A DNA stretch of 64,000 nt from an uncultured Pelagibacteraceae bacterium (GCA_902617715.1 CACMXS010000004.1:1-64000), one strand, 5' to 3'. Positions 41,065-50,558 are shown, counted from the first letter of the stretch. Program-made: numbers and translations. Notes: generated from the sequence alone by a model not told the origin.

Positions 41065-41634
41065 TTAAGCCTCTAACTCAACATCCCAATATAAGTAATC
41101 CATCCAACTTTTGTGCAAATAATTTGGTGGAAAGTTTTTTCCGTTTCTGTGAAGATCTTCTGTAGATGGTTGATAAGGATATTGAGAAAGTTTCATTCCA
41201 GATAATTTTAATAATTTACCACCTTTTTTAACATTGCACGCTGAGCAAGCTGTCACGACATTATCCCAATTAGTTTCTCCTCCCTTAGATCTTGGTAATA
41301 GATGGTCAAATGTTAATTCCTCATTACTTCCACAATATTGGCAAGAAAATTTGTCTCTTAAAAAAACATTAAATCTTGTAAAACTTGGTTTAGATTGCGG
41401 GACAATATAATCTTTTAACGCTATAACACTTGGTAACTGCATTGTAAATGATGGACTTCTAACTACTCTTTCATAATTACTTACAATTATAACCCGATCC
41501 AAAAAAACTGATTTAACAGTATCCTGCCATGACCATAGTGAAAGTGGATAATAACTCAAAGGTCTATAATCTGCATTCAAAACTAATGCTGGGCATTTTT
41601 CTAATGATATATCTTGTTCAATAAAATTATTCAT
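41065..41634 (-). CDS. HNH endonuclease of the conserved alphaproteobacterial type
   Basis: A 189-residue protein. The zinc knuckle CQYCG, the HNH core LTFDHLLPRSKGGETNWDNV and the second pair CSACN make a complete HNH motif. The N-terminal half starts with an ALVLNADYRPLSYYPLSLWSW-like region that is constant in this group. Such proteins are widespread single-copy genes in alphaproteobacteria and not tied to mobile elements; the true substrate is unknown. It has no restriction-modification partner nearby. Confidence 0.88.
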   Translation of the reverse strand: MNNFIEQDISLEKCPALVLNADYRPLSYYPLSLWSWQDTVKSVFLDRVIIVSNYERVVRSPSFTMQLPSVIALKDYIVPQSKPSFTRFNVFLRDKFSCQYCGSNEELTFDHLLPRSKGGETNWDNVVTACSACNVKKGGKLLKLSGMKLSQYPYQPSTEDLHRNGKNFPPNYLHKSWMDYLYWDVELEA

Positions 41635-41679
41635 AAATAAATCTTAACTTAAATAAAAAATTATTTCAATATTTAGAAA

Positions 41680-42333
41680 TTATATAAATTTTTTTCGAAT
41701 ATAATTTAAAGCTATACTTGAAGCTTCAATTGGAATATTATGTCCACAATTTTTTACTAAATATGTTTCAATATTAACATTGTTTCTTAAGAAAAAATCT
41801 TTGGCTTCTAATAAATGATTTGATGAAACAACTTCATCTGAGTCTCCATGAATTAATAATATATCAGTCGAATTTTTTTTTCTAACTTTCAAGTCTTCTT
41901 GATGTATAATTTTGCCAGAAAAACCAACTACACAATTGAATCTATCACTTGATGTTAAACCTAAATTAATTGACATCATGCAACCTTGGCTAAAACCTGA
42001 TAGGCATATTTTTCTATTATCTAGATTATACTCCTTTTTAACTTCCTCAATAAATTGTTTTAATTTAATTTCAGCTTTTTTTGACTCTTCAAGAATATAT
42101 AAAGGATCATCTTTTGTTAAATCAAACCATTGATAACCAGAGGGATTTATTAAGCATTTTTCGTGACCATTTGGACATAAAAAAATAGTGTTAGGTAAAA
42201 ATCTTCTCCAATTTAATGTTAACATGCTAATATCATTTCCGTCACCACCATAACCGTGGAGCAAAATTACTGCATTCTTAATGGTAATATCATTTTCTGG
42301 TTTTATAATTTTAGTATCTAGACAAAATGTCAT
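41680..42333 (-). CDS. Phospholipase/carboxylesterase family hydrolase
   Basis: A 217-residue alpha/beta hydrolase. LLHGYGGDGNDI (about 24-35) makes the oxyanion part. The nucleophile elbow is GFSQG (about 114-118). HGDSDEVV holds the acid and NCGHNIP the base. This resembles the acyl-protein thioesterase/carboxylesterase (YpfH-like) group. No signal peptide. Transcribed away from the HIG1-like gene. Confidence 0.85.
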   Translation of the reverse strand: MTFCLDTKIIKPENDITIKNAVILLHGYGGDGNDISMLTLNWRRFLPNTIFLCPNGHEKCLINPSGYQWFDLTKDDPLYILEESKKAEIKLKQFIEEVKKEYNLDNRKICLSGFSQGCMMSINLGLTSSDRFNCVVGFSGKIIHQEDLKVRKKNSTDILLIHGDSDEVVSSNHLLEAKDFFLRNNVNIETYLVKNCGHNIPIEASSIALNYIRKKFI

Positions 42334-42382
42334 AGTCTCTTATTTATGTTTTTTTATTTTAAAAACACCCTACAATATAATT

Positions 42383-42586
42383 ATGATTTCAGGAATGTTA
42401 CTTAAATTTTTATCTATATTTTTATTATTAGCAGTAGGAATTGTTTTAATTTTAGGTATTGGAACATTATTCAAAGGTGGAAAAGATAGTAAGAAATATT
42501 CTAACAAATTAATGCAACTAAGAGTTCTTCTTCAATTTATCGCGATTATAGCTTTAGTTGGTTTTGCTTACTTTTTTAAAAACTAA
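42383..42586 (+). CDS. HIG1-like twin-transmembrane small protein
   Basis: 67 residues with two transmembrane helices (about 5-27 and 45-65) and a basic loop containing KGGKDSKKYSNKLMQLRVLLQ. The loop resembles the HIG1/twin-transmembrane domain, members of which associate with respiratory supercomplexes in mitochondria. The longer frame from 42281 runs back over the divergent esterase gene, and the ATG at 42383 gives the compact family length. It ends with a 4-base overlap with the convergent TlpA-like gene. Confidence 0.75.
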   Translation: MISGMLLKFLSIFLLLAVGIVLILGIGTLFKGGKDSKKYSNKLMQLRVLLQFIAIIALVGFAYFFKN

Positions 42587-43092
42587 TTATAAAAACTTAA
42601 CCATTCAATAAATTTTTTATTCTCAAAATCTATTGACCCTAATATTCTTGCGAATTCCTTACCATCCTTGTTAAATAAAATAGAAGTCGGGATACCTCGT
42701 AAAGACAATTTTTTTGCTAAAGTTTTTGGATTATCATAATAAAAGTTAAGGTTTTTTATTTTTAAATCATCAAAAAATTTTTGTGATTTTTCTATAGAGT
42801 CGTTACCTACATTAATAGGAAAAATTTTTAGATTATCAAGATTTTTATTTGTCAGTAGTTTGTCTAAAGATGGCATCTCTTCTTTGCAAGGTGCACACCA
42901 TGTTGCCCAGAAATTTAATAAAACCAACTCTCCTTTAAAATTTTTTAAGTCTAATTCATTTTTTTTTTGATCCAAAAACACCAAATCATTATATCTTTTT
43001 AAATTCTTATGAATTTTAATATTTTTAATTTCTGGAACTTCATTGGCAAAGGTATTAGATATAAAAAAAAAGAATATTATTAAAAATCTCAT
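42583..43092 (-). CDS. TlpA/ResA-like periplasmic thioredoxin
   Basis: 169 residues with an uncleaved or cleaved N-terminal signal (MRFLIIFFFFISNTFANE; likely cut after about residue 16). The thioredoxin core has FWATWCAPCKEEMPSL (WCAPC active site), and the cis-Pro is in LRGIPTSILF. Proteins of this kind reduce disulfides in the periplasm, often for cytochrome c or cytochrome oxidase maturation. A start at 43092 leaves 24 bases to the divergent argH. Confidence 0.9.
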   Translation of the reverse strand: MRFLIIFFFFISNTFANEVPEIKNIKIHKNLKRYNDLVFLDQKKNELDLKNFKGELVLLNFWATWCAPCKEEMPSLDKLLTNKNLDNLKIFPINVGNDSIEKSQKFFDDLKIKNLNFYYDNPKTLAKKLSLRGIPTSILFNKDGKEFARILGSIDFENKKFIEWLSFYN

Positions 43093-43116
43093 GTTAAAAA
43101 GGTATAAATAATTACC

Positions 43117-44508
43117 ATGTCAAAAAATAAAAACAACCATGCAATATGGAATACTAGAATAAAAAAAAAAACCTCAGGTATTTTTTTAAAAGTTGGTAGC
43201 TCAATAGTTGTTGATAAAAAACTATATAGAGAAGACATCCGTGGCTCTATTGCTCATGTTGAAATGTTATTCAGACAAAAAATTATCTCCTTTCAAATCA
43301 AAAATAAAATTATTTATGGACTTAAAAAAATTGAAAAAGAAATTTCTAAAAACAAATTTGAATTTGATACTAAGTATGAAGATATTCATATGAACATTGA
43401 AAAAAGACTTTTTAAAATTATTGGAGATGAAGCAGGATACATGCACACCGCAAGATCAAGAAATGACCAAGTTATTACAGATTTTAAAATATGGATTAAA
43501 TCAGCAACAAAAGAGATTAACAGTAATTTGATTAAGATCATTAAAACAACTCTTAAAATTGCAGAAAAAAATATAGAAACCGTTATGCCTGGTCTCACTC
43601 ACCTTAAAAATGCTCAACCAGTTTCACTTGGTCATTATTTGATGGCTTACGTAGAAATGTTTTTAAGAGATAAAAAAAGATTTACTAACAACATGGAAAG
43701 TTTAAATGAAAATCCATTAGGTGTCTCAGCTTTAACTGGTACTTCATTTAACATAGACAGAAATTATACAACAAAAAAACTTGGTTTTAAAAGACCTACT
43801 AATAATTCTATAGACACTGTTTCTGATAGAGATTTTGTTTTAGATTATTTATACTGTTGTTCTGTTTGTTCTATGCACATCTCAAGAATTGCTGAAGAAC
43901 TAATTATTTGGTGTTCAGATGGTTTTGGTTTAATAAAACTTTCTGACAAAGTTGTTACTGGTTCTTCAATAATGCCCCAAAAAAAAAATCCTGACTTAAT
44001 GGAATATTTAAGAGGTAAAACAGGTTCTGTTTATGGAAATTTATTTTCAATGCTCACAATTTTGAAGGGTTTACCTTTATCTTATTTTAAAGACCTTCAA
44101 GATGATAAGGAAATTGTTTTTAAGACGCATGAAACTCTAATTAATAATATAAAAATTTTGGATGAAATTCTTAATAACATGACTCCCAACAAAAAAAAAA
44201 TGTTAGATTTAGCTAATACAGGTTTTATTACTGCTACTGATCTTGCAGATTATTTGGTAAAAAATCATGCCATGTCTTTTAGAAATGCATATCAAAAAAC
44301 TGCTGCTATAGTAAATTACGCTGAAAAAAATAAAAAAAAACTTCACGATCTTAATTTAGAGGAGTTAAAAAAAATTGAGCCAAAATTGACTCAAAATGTT
44401 TTAAAAGTATTTGATCTTAAATACTCTATAAATTCAAAAAAATCTTATGGAGGAACATCTTTTGATAACATCAAAAAAATGATATTGAAATATAAAAAAC
44501 AATTATGA
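43117..44508 (+). CDS. argH: Argininosuccinate lyase
   Basis: Last step of arginine synthesis: argininosuccinate to arginine and fumarate. 463 residues, typical. HTARSRNDQV (about 109-118), the superfamily signature GSSIMPQKKNPD and TGHLT-like PGLTHLKNAQPVSLGH region are intact. Its TGA overlaps the ATG of lptM (ATGA). The argH-lptM-lysA order is common in proteobacteria. Confidence 0.97.
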   Translation: MSKNKNNHAIWNTRIKKKTSGIFLKVGSSIVVDKKLYREDIRGSIAHVEMLFRQKIISFQIKNKIIYGLKKIEKEISKNKFEFDTKYEDIHMNIEKRLFKIIGDEAGYMHTARSRNDQVITDFKIWIKSATKEINSNLIKIIKTTLKIAEKNIETVMPGLTHLKNAQPVSLGHYLMAYVEMFLRDKKRFTNNMESLNENPLGVSALTGTSFNIDRNYTTKKLGFKRPTNNSIDTVSDRDFVLDYLYCCSVCSMHISRIAEELIIWCSDGFGLIKLSDKVVTGSSIMPQKKNPDLMEYLRGKTGSVYGNLFSMLTILKGLPLSYFKDLQDDKEIVFKTHETLINNIKILDEILNNMTPNKKKMLDLANTGFITATDLADYLVKNHAMSFRNAYQKTAAIVNYAEKNKKKLHDLNLEELKKIEPKLTQNVLKVFDLKYSINSKKSYGGTSFDNIKKMILKYKKQL

Positions 44509-44633
44509 TTAAAAAAATAATTTTGATACTTTTTTTACTTGCTTCAATTATAGCTTGTGGAAAAAAAGGTGATCCCGAATATAAGGCAAAAAAATCAAAT
44601 TTTATTAACACCAAAATATATCTGGTGTCATGA
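44505..44633 (+). CDS. lptM: LptM-like small lipoprotein
   Basis: A 42-residue protein between argH and lysA, overlapping both by ATGA. It starts MIKKIILILFLLASIIACG: a lipoprotein signal with lipobox SIIAC, lipidated Cys18, then GKKGDPEY, matching the short CGxKGP(L)-type sequence of LptM (YifL). In E. coli LptM helps form native disulfides in the LPS translocon protein LptD. The same position next to lysA strengthens the assignment. The C-terminal tail is short and unconserved. Confidence 0.82.
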   Translation: MIKKIILILFLLASIIACGKKGDPEYKAKKSNFINTKIYLVS

Positions 44634-45844
44634 GATATAAAAAAGAAAATTTTTTCATTGAAAAAGTTAAAGCAAGTATACTGGCTAAAAAATATTCTAC
44701 TCCACTTTACTGTTATTCGTATAGAAAATTGAATGAAAATATCAATTCCTTTAAAAGGTCATTTAAATCAGTAAATCCATTAATTTGTTTTTCTGTAAAA
44801 TCGAATGCCAATAAATTATTATTAAACGAAATTCGTAAACTTGGATTGGGCGCAGATGTAGTTTCAATAGGTGAATTGGTTCGAGCTTTGAAAGCAGGAA
44901 TAAAACCTAATAAGATTGTTTTTTCTGGTGTAGGTAAGACCTCTAAAGAAATAAATTATGCGATACAAAAAAAAATATTATTAATAAATGCAGAGTCAAA
45001 AAGTGAAGTTTTAGAAATTGAACGATTAGCAAAAATTAAAAAAAGAAAAGTAAATATTGGTATTAGACTAAATCCAAATACTGATGCAAAAACTTTAAGT
45101 CAAATTTCAACTGGTAAAAAAGAAAATAAATTTGGTGTTTCTGAAAAAGCATTTTTAGATTTAATAATTTACTCCAAAAAATCGAATTTTATAAATTTGA
45201 AATGTCTAAGCGTCCATATAGGAAGTCAAATTTTGAATAACAAACCATATGAAAAAATGCTTAAAGTTCTTGAAAAAATAATACATAAATCAAAGTTTAA
45301 TTTCGAATATATTGATTTAGGTGGTGGAATGGGTATTGATTACGATAACAACAAAAAATACCTAAATTTACAAAAATATTCTCATCAAATTAATGAATTT
45401 TTAAAGAAATATAAAACGAAGATTATTTTTGAACCAGGAAGAGCGATCATTGGAAATACAGGAATTTTAATTTCTCAGATTATTTATATTAAGGAAGGGG
45501 ATAATAAAAATTTTATCATATTAGATGCGGCAATGAATGATTTAATGAGACCGGCATTATATAATGCAAAACATCGTATTATCCCCTTAAAAAAAACAAA
45601 CACAAAATCAAACAAAATATATGAATTTGTTGGTCCAATCTGTGAAAGCACAGATAAATTTTTAACACAAAAAAAATTCCAAAAATTAAAAGAAAAAGAT
45701 TTTGTTGCAATCTGTGATGTAGGTGCCTATGGAATGTCACTCAGTTCAAATTACAATTTACGGCCAAAAGCGACTGAAATACTAATTAAAAATTCTAAAA
45801 TACAAATTATTTATAAAAGACAAAATCTTAAAGACTTAATATAA
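44630..45844 (+). CDS. lysA: Diaminopimelate decarboxylase
   Basis: PLP enzyme for the last step of lysine synthesis. 404 residues. The PLP Lys is in CFSVKSNANKLLL (about 50-62). Other group IV decarboxylase motifs are HIGSQI, DLGGGMGIDY and EPGRAIIGNTG, with the C-terminal CESTDKF supplying the substrate-binding Cys. Its ATG overlaps the lptM stop. Confidence 0.97.
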   Translation: MRYKKENFFIEKVKASILAKKYSTPLYCYSYRKLNENINSFKRSFKSVNPLICFSVKSNANKLLLNEIRKLGLGADVVSIGELVRALKAGIKPNKIVFSGVGKTSKEINYAIQKKILLINAESKSEVLEIERLAKIKKRKVNIGIRLNPNTDAKTLSQISTGKKENKFGVSEKAFLDLIIYSKKSNFINLKCLSVHIGSQILNNKPYEKMLKVLEKIIHKSKFNFEYIDLGGGMGIDYDNNKKYLNLQKYSHQINEFLKKYKTKIIFEPGRAIIGNTGILISQIIYIKEGDNKNFIILDAAMNDLMRPALYNAKHRIIPLKKTNTKSNKIYEFVGPICESTDKFLTQKKFQKLKEKDFVAICDVGAYGMSLSSNYNLRPKATEILIKNSKIQIIYKRQNLKDLI

Positions 45845-45854
45845 TTTTTTTTAA

Positions 45855-46556
45855 ATGATTAGGAGTGTCCTTTTTACCTTTTTTTTCTTTTTAGGAATTA
45901 TATTTATTTCAATAATATTTCTTCCAAGCCTACTTTTGCCTCAAAAATTTGTTCTATTTGGGGGAAAACTAATGGGCTACTGGTCTACAATATGTTTGAA
46001 ATTATTTCTTTCAGTTGATGTAAAAATAAAAGGAATCGAAAATATCTTAAAGGATAAAAAATTTTTTATCGCAGCTTCACATCAATCAATGTTTGAAACA
46101 TTCTTCCTTCAAACGATTTTTAACTCACCAGTTTTTATTCTTAAAAAAGAATTACTTTTAATACCTATTTTTGGATGGTATTTAAAAAAAATTGGTTCAA
46201 TTTCAATAAATAGAAACAAAATAACGCGAGAAAATCTTAATTTTTTTGAAGATATTTCTAAAGTTGTCAAAAATTCTAATAGACCTTTGATAATTTTTCC
46301 TCAAGCTACAAGAGTTTTACCCAATGAAAGAATACCATTTAAAAAGGGTGTTGGAAAAATTTATGATAATCTTAAAATATATTGTCAACCAATTGCAATT
46401 AACTCTGGCAGTGTGTGGCCAAAGAAAGGAAAGAAGTCTCCTAATAAAGAGATTATTGTTTCTATTCTCAAGCCAATTGCACCTGGTTTGACTAAAGAAA
46501 ATTTTCTTTCAAATTTAGAAAATAAAATTTATTTAGAACTTGATTTAATTGATTAA
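45855..46556 (+). CDS. plsC: 1-acyl-glycerol-3-phosphate acyltransferase
   Basis: Makes phosphatidic acid in the inner membrane. 233 residues. N-terminal hydrophobic region of about 35 residues. The catalytic box is SHQSMFET (HX4E, frequent in this group), then SINRNK and FPQATRVLP for the acceptor phosphate. Located 10 bases after lysA. Its stop overlaps the convergent dnaN stop by 4 bases. Confidence 0.92.
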   Translation: MIRSVLFTFFFFLGIIFISIIFLPSLLLPQKFVLFGGKLMGYWSTICLKLFLSVDVKIKGIENILKDKKFFIAASHQSMFETFFLQTIFNSPVFILKKELLLIPIFGWYLKKIGSISINRNKITRENLNFFEDISKVVKNSNRPLIIFPQATRVLPNERIPFKKGVGKIYDNLKIYCQPIAINSGSVWPKKGKKSPNKEIIVSILKPIAPGLTKENFLSNLENKIYLELDLID

Positions 46557-47665
46557 CCTTTCATTGGCATAACAACGAAAATACTATCAAAATCAGCAGG
46601 ATCTTTAATCAATGCAGGAGAGCCAGTATCATTTAAAAATAATTCGATTTTTTCACCATCTAATTGCGAAGCTACATCAATCAAGTATCTTGAGTTAAAA
46701 CTAATTTCCAAATCATGTTCAAAGTTTACAGCAAGCGTTTCTTTACCATCTCCGCTATTGGTATTATTTACAGATAAATTTAAATTATCTTTAGTTAAAT
46801 TAAATTTAACACCATCTTTTTTATCAAGAGACACTGATGCAACCCTATCAACAGAATTTAGAAAAGATTTTAAATTAACTTCAAGTTTTTTTTGATTATT
46901 TTTTGGTATTACTTGAATATAATTAGGAAATTTACCGTCTATTAATTTAGAAATCAAAATGCTATGACTTAATTCAAATTTTATTTTAGATTTCATGTTT
47001 GAAATTTTAACTTCCCCGTCATAATTGTCTAATAAAGCACATAATTGAAAAATTGTTTTTTTAGGTAATATTATTGGCTCAAAGTTAATTTTTTGGTCTA
47101 ATCTAATTTTTGAAATTGACATTCTATGACTATCTGTAGCAACAGCCGTCAAATAATTTTTATCTTCTACTTCAGTCTGATGTAAATAAATTCCACTCAA
47201 ATAATGTCTTGTCTCATCATTAGAAATTGAGAATTTACATTTATTAAGCAACTTTAGTAATTGCTTTGATTTCAATAAAAATTCATTTTGATCAAAACTA
47301 TCATCTGTGAAAGGAAATTCTGAAGGATCAATACAATTCAAATTAAAAATAGATTTTTCAGATTCTAAATGAAGTTTATTTTTATCATTAAGTGTTAAAT
47401 TTATTTTCTTTCCCGAGGAAAGTTTTCTCACAATATCATAAATTGTTGAGGATGTTGTTGTTGTTCTTCCTTCGTTTAAAATTTCTACATTTTTTAATTG
47501 ATGTATGAAAATTAAATCTAAATCTGTTGCAGTGATAGTTAAACTAGATTTTTTAGCATTTAGTAAAATATTTGACAAAATTGGCAGCGTGCTTCTTTTT
47601 TCTATAACACCTTGACAATAATTTAATGCTTGTTGTAAATCTTGTTGATTAACGTTAAATTTCAT
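46553..47665 (-). CDS. dnaN: DNA polymerase III beta clamp
   Basis: Ring-shaped processivity clamp, 370 residues, three clamp repeats of about 120 residues each. N-terminal MKFNVNQQDLQQALN, the middle-domain YLSGIYLHQ and C-terminal IFVVMPMKG are clear family markers. The start overlaps the dnaA end by 11 bases. No recF or gyrB is adjacent; gyrB is about 42 kb away in the same window. Confidence 0.98.
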   Translation of the reverse strand: MKFNVNQQDLQQALNYCQGVIEKRSTLPILSNILLNAKKSSLTITATDLDLIFIHQLKNVEILNEGRTTTTSSTIYDIVRKLSSGKKINLTLNDKNKLHLESEKSIFNLNCIDPSEFPFTDDSFDQNEFLLKSKQLLKLLNKCKFSISNDETRHYLSGIYLHQTEVEDKNYLTAVATDSHRMSISKIRLDQKINFEPIILPKKTIFQLCALLDNYDGEVKISNMKSKIKFELSHSILISKLIDGKFPNYIQVIPKNNQKKLEVNLKSFLNSVDRVASVSLDKKDGVKFNLTKDNLNLSVNNTNSGDGKETLAVNFEHDLEISFNSRYLIDVASQLDGEKIELFLNDTGSPALIKDPADFDSIFVVMPMKG

Positions 47666-49070
47666 CTTCTTTATTGTATAATATTTGATTTTTTAATTTA
47701 TTTATATTTTCAACCATTTCTGGATCATTTTCTTTCAATTTTTCGATAGTTTTTACTGAATGAATAATGGTTGTATGATCACGGTTTGAAAACTCACGTC
47801 CTATTTCAGGTAACGATTTTGACGTGAGAATTTTTGTTAAGTAAATTGCTGTTTGTCTTGGTCTAACTAAATATCTAGATCTTCTAGAGGATAGCATTTC
47901 ATTTTTACTTATTTTAAAAAATTTACATACCAAAGTTTGGATTAGATCAATTGTAACTTTATTTTCAGATAAGTTTAATAAATCCTTCAACACAACTTTG
48001 GTTTCCGCTAAATTTGGGATTTTTTTATAAATTCTTGAAAATGATACCAATCTGTTTAGCGCTCCAACTAGCTCTCTTATACTTGTTGAAATTTCAGTGC
48101 TAATAAAATCTCTAATTTCCTTAGAAATATTAATTTGATCTGGGTAAAGTTTATGCAATTCATCTATTTTATTTTGTACAATTTTTTTTCTAAGTTCTAA
48201 ATCGGGCTTTTGTATATCAACTACTAGACCCCCAGAAAATCTTGATTTAATCCTTTCTTGAATTCTTGATAACTTATTAGGTGCTCTATCTGCTGATACA
48301 ATAATCCTAGAACCTTTATCTAATAATGCATTAAATGTATGAAAGAACTCCTCTTGCATCGCTTCTTTACCATTCATAAATTGAATATCATCTATTAATA
48401 AAATGTCAGTGTTTCTAAAATATTCCTTAAATTTAACCATATCATTAGATTTTATAGATTTTACGAACTGATACATAAACCTCTCTGCAGAGATAAACAT
48501 TACTTTATAGTCATTTTTTAGTTCAAAACCTATTGCATTTAAAAGATGAGTTTTTCCCATACCAACACCTCCATAAATATACAGTGGATTATACTGTGCA
48601 GCGTTTTCAGAAACTTTTAAAGAAGCCTCGTATGCCAATTTGTTACTCGAGCTAATTATAAAATTCTCAAATCTTTTATTTGGGTCTATACGATTATATT
48701 GAAGATAAGTATCTTTTATGAATGAGATATTTTCTTTGATTTCTATTTTTTCATGAGAATTATACCTTGTGCTTTTTTGAGCACTTTGCTCAATAATTTT
48801 AAACTCAATTCTTATCAAATCTTTTTTATAACTTTTTAATATTTGCAAAATTTGATCTAAATATCTTGAAGTAATCCAATCACGAATGAATCTTGTTGGA
48901 ACCGATAATAATATGTAATTATTAAATTCCTCAATAAAGTTTATTTTCTTTAACCAGCTTTCATAAATTTCAGAACCTAATTTATTTTTCATTTCTGTTT
49001 GTAATAACGGCCAATCTAAATTTTCAGATTTAAGATTTGCAAGATTTTTATTAATAAACGTATTTTTCAT
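47655..49070 (-). CDS. dnaA: Chromosomal replication initiator DnaA
   Basis: AAA+ initiator, 471 residues. Domain I covers about 15-85. Walker A is YGGVGMGKTHLLNAIG (about 165-180), Walker B LLIDDIQFM, and sensor/Arg-finger residues follow in IQERIKSRFSGG. Domain IV carries the DNA-binding signature EIGREFSNRDHTTIIHSV. Its ATG opens on an AT-rich gap of 281 bases before rpsT, the natural place to look for the origin. The gene is followed by dnaN. Confidence 0.98.
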   Translation of the reverse strand: MKNTFINKNLANLKSENLDWPLLQTEMKNKLGSEIYESWLKKINFIEEFNNYILLSVPTRFIRDWITSRYLDQILQILKSYKKDLIRIEFKIIEQSAQKSTRYNSHEKIEIKENISFIKDTYLQYNRIDPNKRFENFIISSSNKLAYEASLKVSENAAQYNPLYIYGGVGMGKTHLLNAIGFELKNDYKVMFISAERFMYQFVKSIKSNDMVKFKEYFRNTDILLIDDIQFMNGKEAMQEEFFHTFNALLDKGSRIIVSADRAPNKLSRIQERIKSRFSGGLVVDIQKPDLELRKKIVQNKIDELHKLYPDQINISKEIRDFISTEISTSIRELVGALNRLVSFSRIYKKIPNLAETKVVLKDLLNLSENKVTIDLIQTLVCKFFKISKNEMLSSRRSRYLVRPRQTAIYLTKILTSKSLPEIGREFSNRDHTTIIHSVKTIEKLKENDPEMVENINKLKNQILYNKEDEI

Positions 49071-49351
49071 ATATTTAGGAGAAGTTTTCAGTTAGAACTA
49101 TAATAAAATTTATTTCAACAAATAATTTTTAATTATAAAAAAAAAATAAAATCTAGGATTGTGCAATCAAGTGTAGTAGAAAAAAATTATTTAAATAATT
49201 TTTAGTTTTAAAATAAATAAATAAAATTTATAATTGAAAAATATTAGATATAAATATTTACCATGTCTAAATATTGTACTCCAAAAATTTTAAAAGACAG
49301 ATTTTGTAGCTCAAAAAGTTGTATACTTATAACAACCTGAAGTGTAAATCT
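49071..49351. other. AT-rich gap between rpsT and dnaA; weak origin candidate
   Basis: About 281 bases, very AT-rich, with long A/T runs near 49130-49260. I find no consensus DnaA box (TTATNCACA). Two weak 7-of-9 matches on the minus strand are GATTGCACA (inside the short palindrome GATTGTGCAATC at 49157-49168) and ATTTACACT near 49340-49350. It must at least hold the dnaA promoter. An origin is possible from the neighbours, but sequence support is thin. Confidence 0.3.
49313..49336 (-). terminator. Weak terminator candidate after rpsT
   Basis: On the minus strand GTTGT, nine bases, ACAAC, followed by TTTTTG. The stem is only five clear pairs, extendable with a bulge, and begins 16 bases after the rpsT stop. 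It may end rpsT transcription before dnaA. Confidence 0.4.
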
Positions 49352-49612
49352 TTAAAGTGATACTATTTTTCTTGTAATTCGAGAAATATTTCTTGAGGCA
49401 TTCTGTTTTTTAATTATTCCCGTTTTTGCTATCTTCATAAGTTCAGAATTCAACTTAGGTAAGAATTTGAGTGCTTCCGCTTTTTTTTTCTTTTCAATTA
49501 AAAGATTCATTTTCTTAAGAGCATTTTTATATCTGCTTTTTCTTGCCCTATTAACGACTGTCTGTCTTGATATTCTTCTAATTCTTTTGATTGCCGATTT
49601 AGTGTTAGCCAT
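49352..49612 (-). CDS. rpsT: 30S ribosomal protein S20
   Basis: 86-residue basic protein starting MANTKSAIKRIRRISRQTVV, the S20 opening; the C-terminus is helical and Lys-rich (IIKKQNASRNISRITRKI). Binds 16S rRNA at the base of the 30S body. rpsT next to dnaA is a usual alphaproteobacterial arrangement. Confidence 0.98.
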   Translation of the reverse strand: MANTKSAIKRIRRISRQTVVNRARKSRYKNALKKMNLLIEKKKKAEALKFLPKLNSELMKIAKTGIIKKQNASRNISRITRKIVSL

Positions 49613-49663
49613 ATTTGCTGGGTATATAGCTTGTGAATTTCAGTCGGTCAATCAAATAATTGA

Positions 49664-50527
49664 TTATTTTTGGCATAAATTACAAAAGAAAGAAGATCTG
49701 TTTGAAATAGTTTTTCTGTAAATAATTCCATTACATTTTTTTCTTTTACAATTCGAACCCTCTCTTTGGTATACTTTAAATTCATTTTGAAAGCTGCCCC
49801 TCTTTCCACTGGTATTTTTAAAATTTTTTATACTAGATCCGCCTTTTCTAATTGCACGTAATAATACTTTTTTTGAATTAATTGATATTTTTTGGCAGTC
49901 TTTTTTACTTAAATATTTTGCCATTTTTTCTGGTTTGATTTTACACAAATATAAAATTTCACTTGCATATATATTTCCAATGCCAGAAACAAAATTTTGA
50001 TCTAGCAAAAAATTTTTTATATTTTTTTGCTTTCCATTTAAAAAAGAATAAATGTAAATTGTACTAAACTTAGAACTCAATGGTTCTGGGCCTAATTTAT
50101 AGAATTTTTTTTTCAAATATTGACGATTTTTGATAATTTCGAAAAAACCAAATCTTCTTGGATCATTATAAATAATCTTAAAATTTTCAAAAATAATTTC
50201 AATGTGATTATGCTTTTTAGGTAAAATTAAAGAATGATAAAAACTAGTGTTAGTAATTAAATTTTTATTTTTATTCTCAAGTATATGTATTGTTCCTGAC
50301 ATGCCTAGGTGAACAATACATATTGTCTTATTAGATATATATAAAATCAAATATTTAGAAAATCTATCTACTTTTACTATTTTCTGATTTTTAAAATTTT
50401 TTTCAAAATTTCTAGGAACCTTAAGTCTTAAATTTCTGTTTTTTACTATTACTTTTTTGATAATTTGGCCCCTAATTTTTTTATCAAGTGACTGTCTTAC
50501 AATTTCTACTTCTGGTAATTCTGGCAT
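49664..50527 (-). CDS. mutM: Formamidopyrimidine-DNA glycosylase
   Basis: Base-excision repair enzyme for 8-oxoguanine. 287 residues. N-terminal catalytic PELPEVEIV (Pro2 nucleophile, Glu3), Lys in HLGMSG region, H2TH motif around NFVSGIGNIYASEIL, and a C-terminal zinc finger with CKRKKC and CNLC. Divergent from ubiE; lies 51 bases upstream of rpsT on the same strand. Confidence 0.96.
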   Translation of the reverse strand: MPELPEVEIVRQSLDKKIRGQIIKKVIVKNRNLRLKVPRNFEKNFKNQKIVKVDRFSKYLILYISNKTICIVHLGMSGTIHILENKNKNLITNTSFYHSLILPKKHNHIEIIFENFKIIYNDPRRFGFFEIIKNRQYLKKKFYKLGPEPLSSKFSTIYIYSFLNGKQKNIKNFLLDQNFVSGIGNIYASEILYLCKIKPEKMAKYLSKKDCQKISINSKKVLLRAIRKGGSSIKNFKNTSGKRGSFQNEFKVYQREGSNCKRKKCNGIIYRKTISNRSSFFCNLCQK

Positions 50528-50558
50528 TTAATATTATATTGAACGTATTAAATATTTT

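Noticed and set aside
42281-42382. Longer N-terminus for the HIG1-like protein
   Set aside because: It would run back over the divergent esterase gene; ATG at 42383 gives the family-like 67 residues.
49263-49340. A 25-residue frame with four Cys in the rpsT-dnaA gap
   Set aside because: No ribosome-binding site, lies antisense in a promoter/terminator region, and looks like chance.
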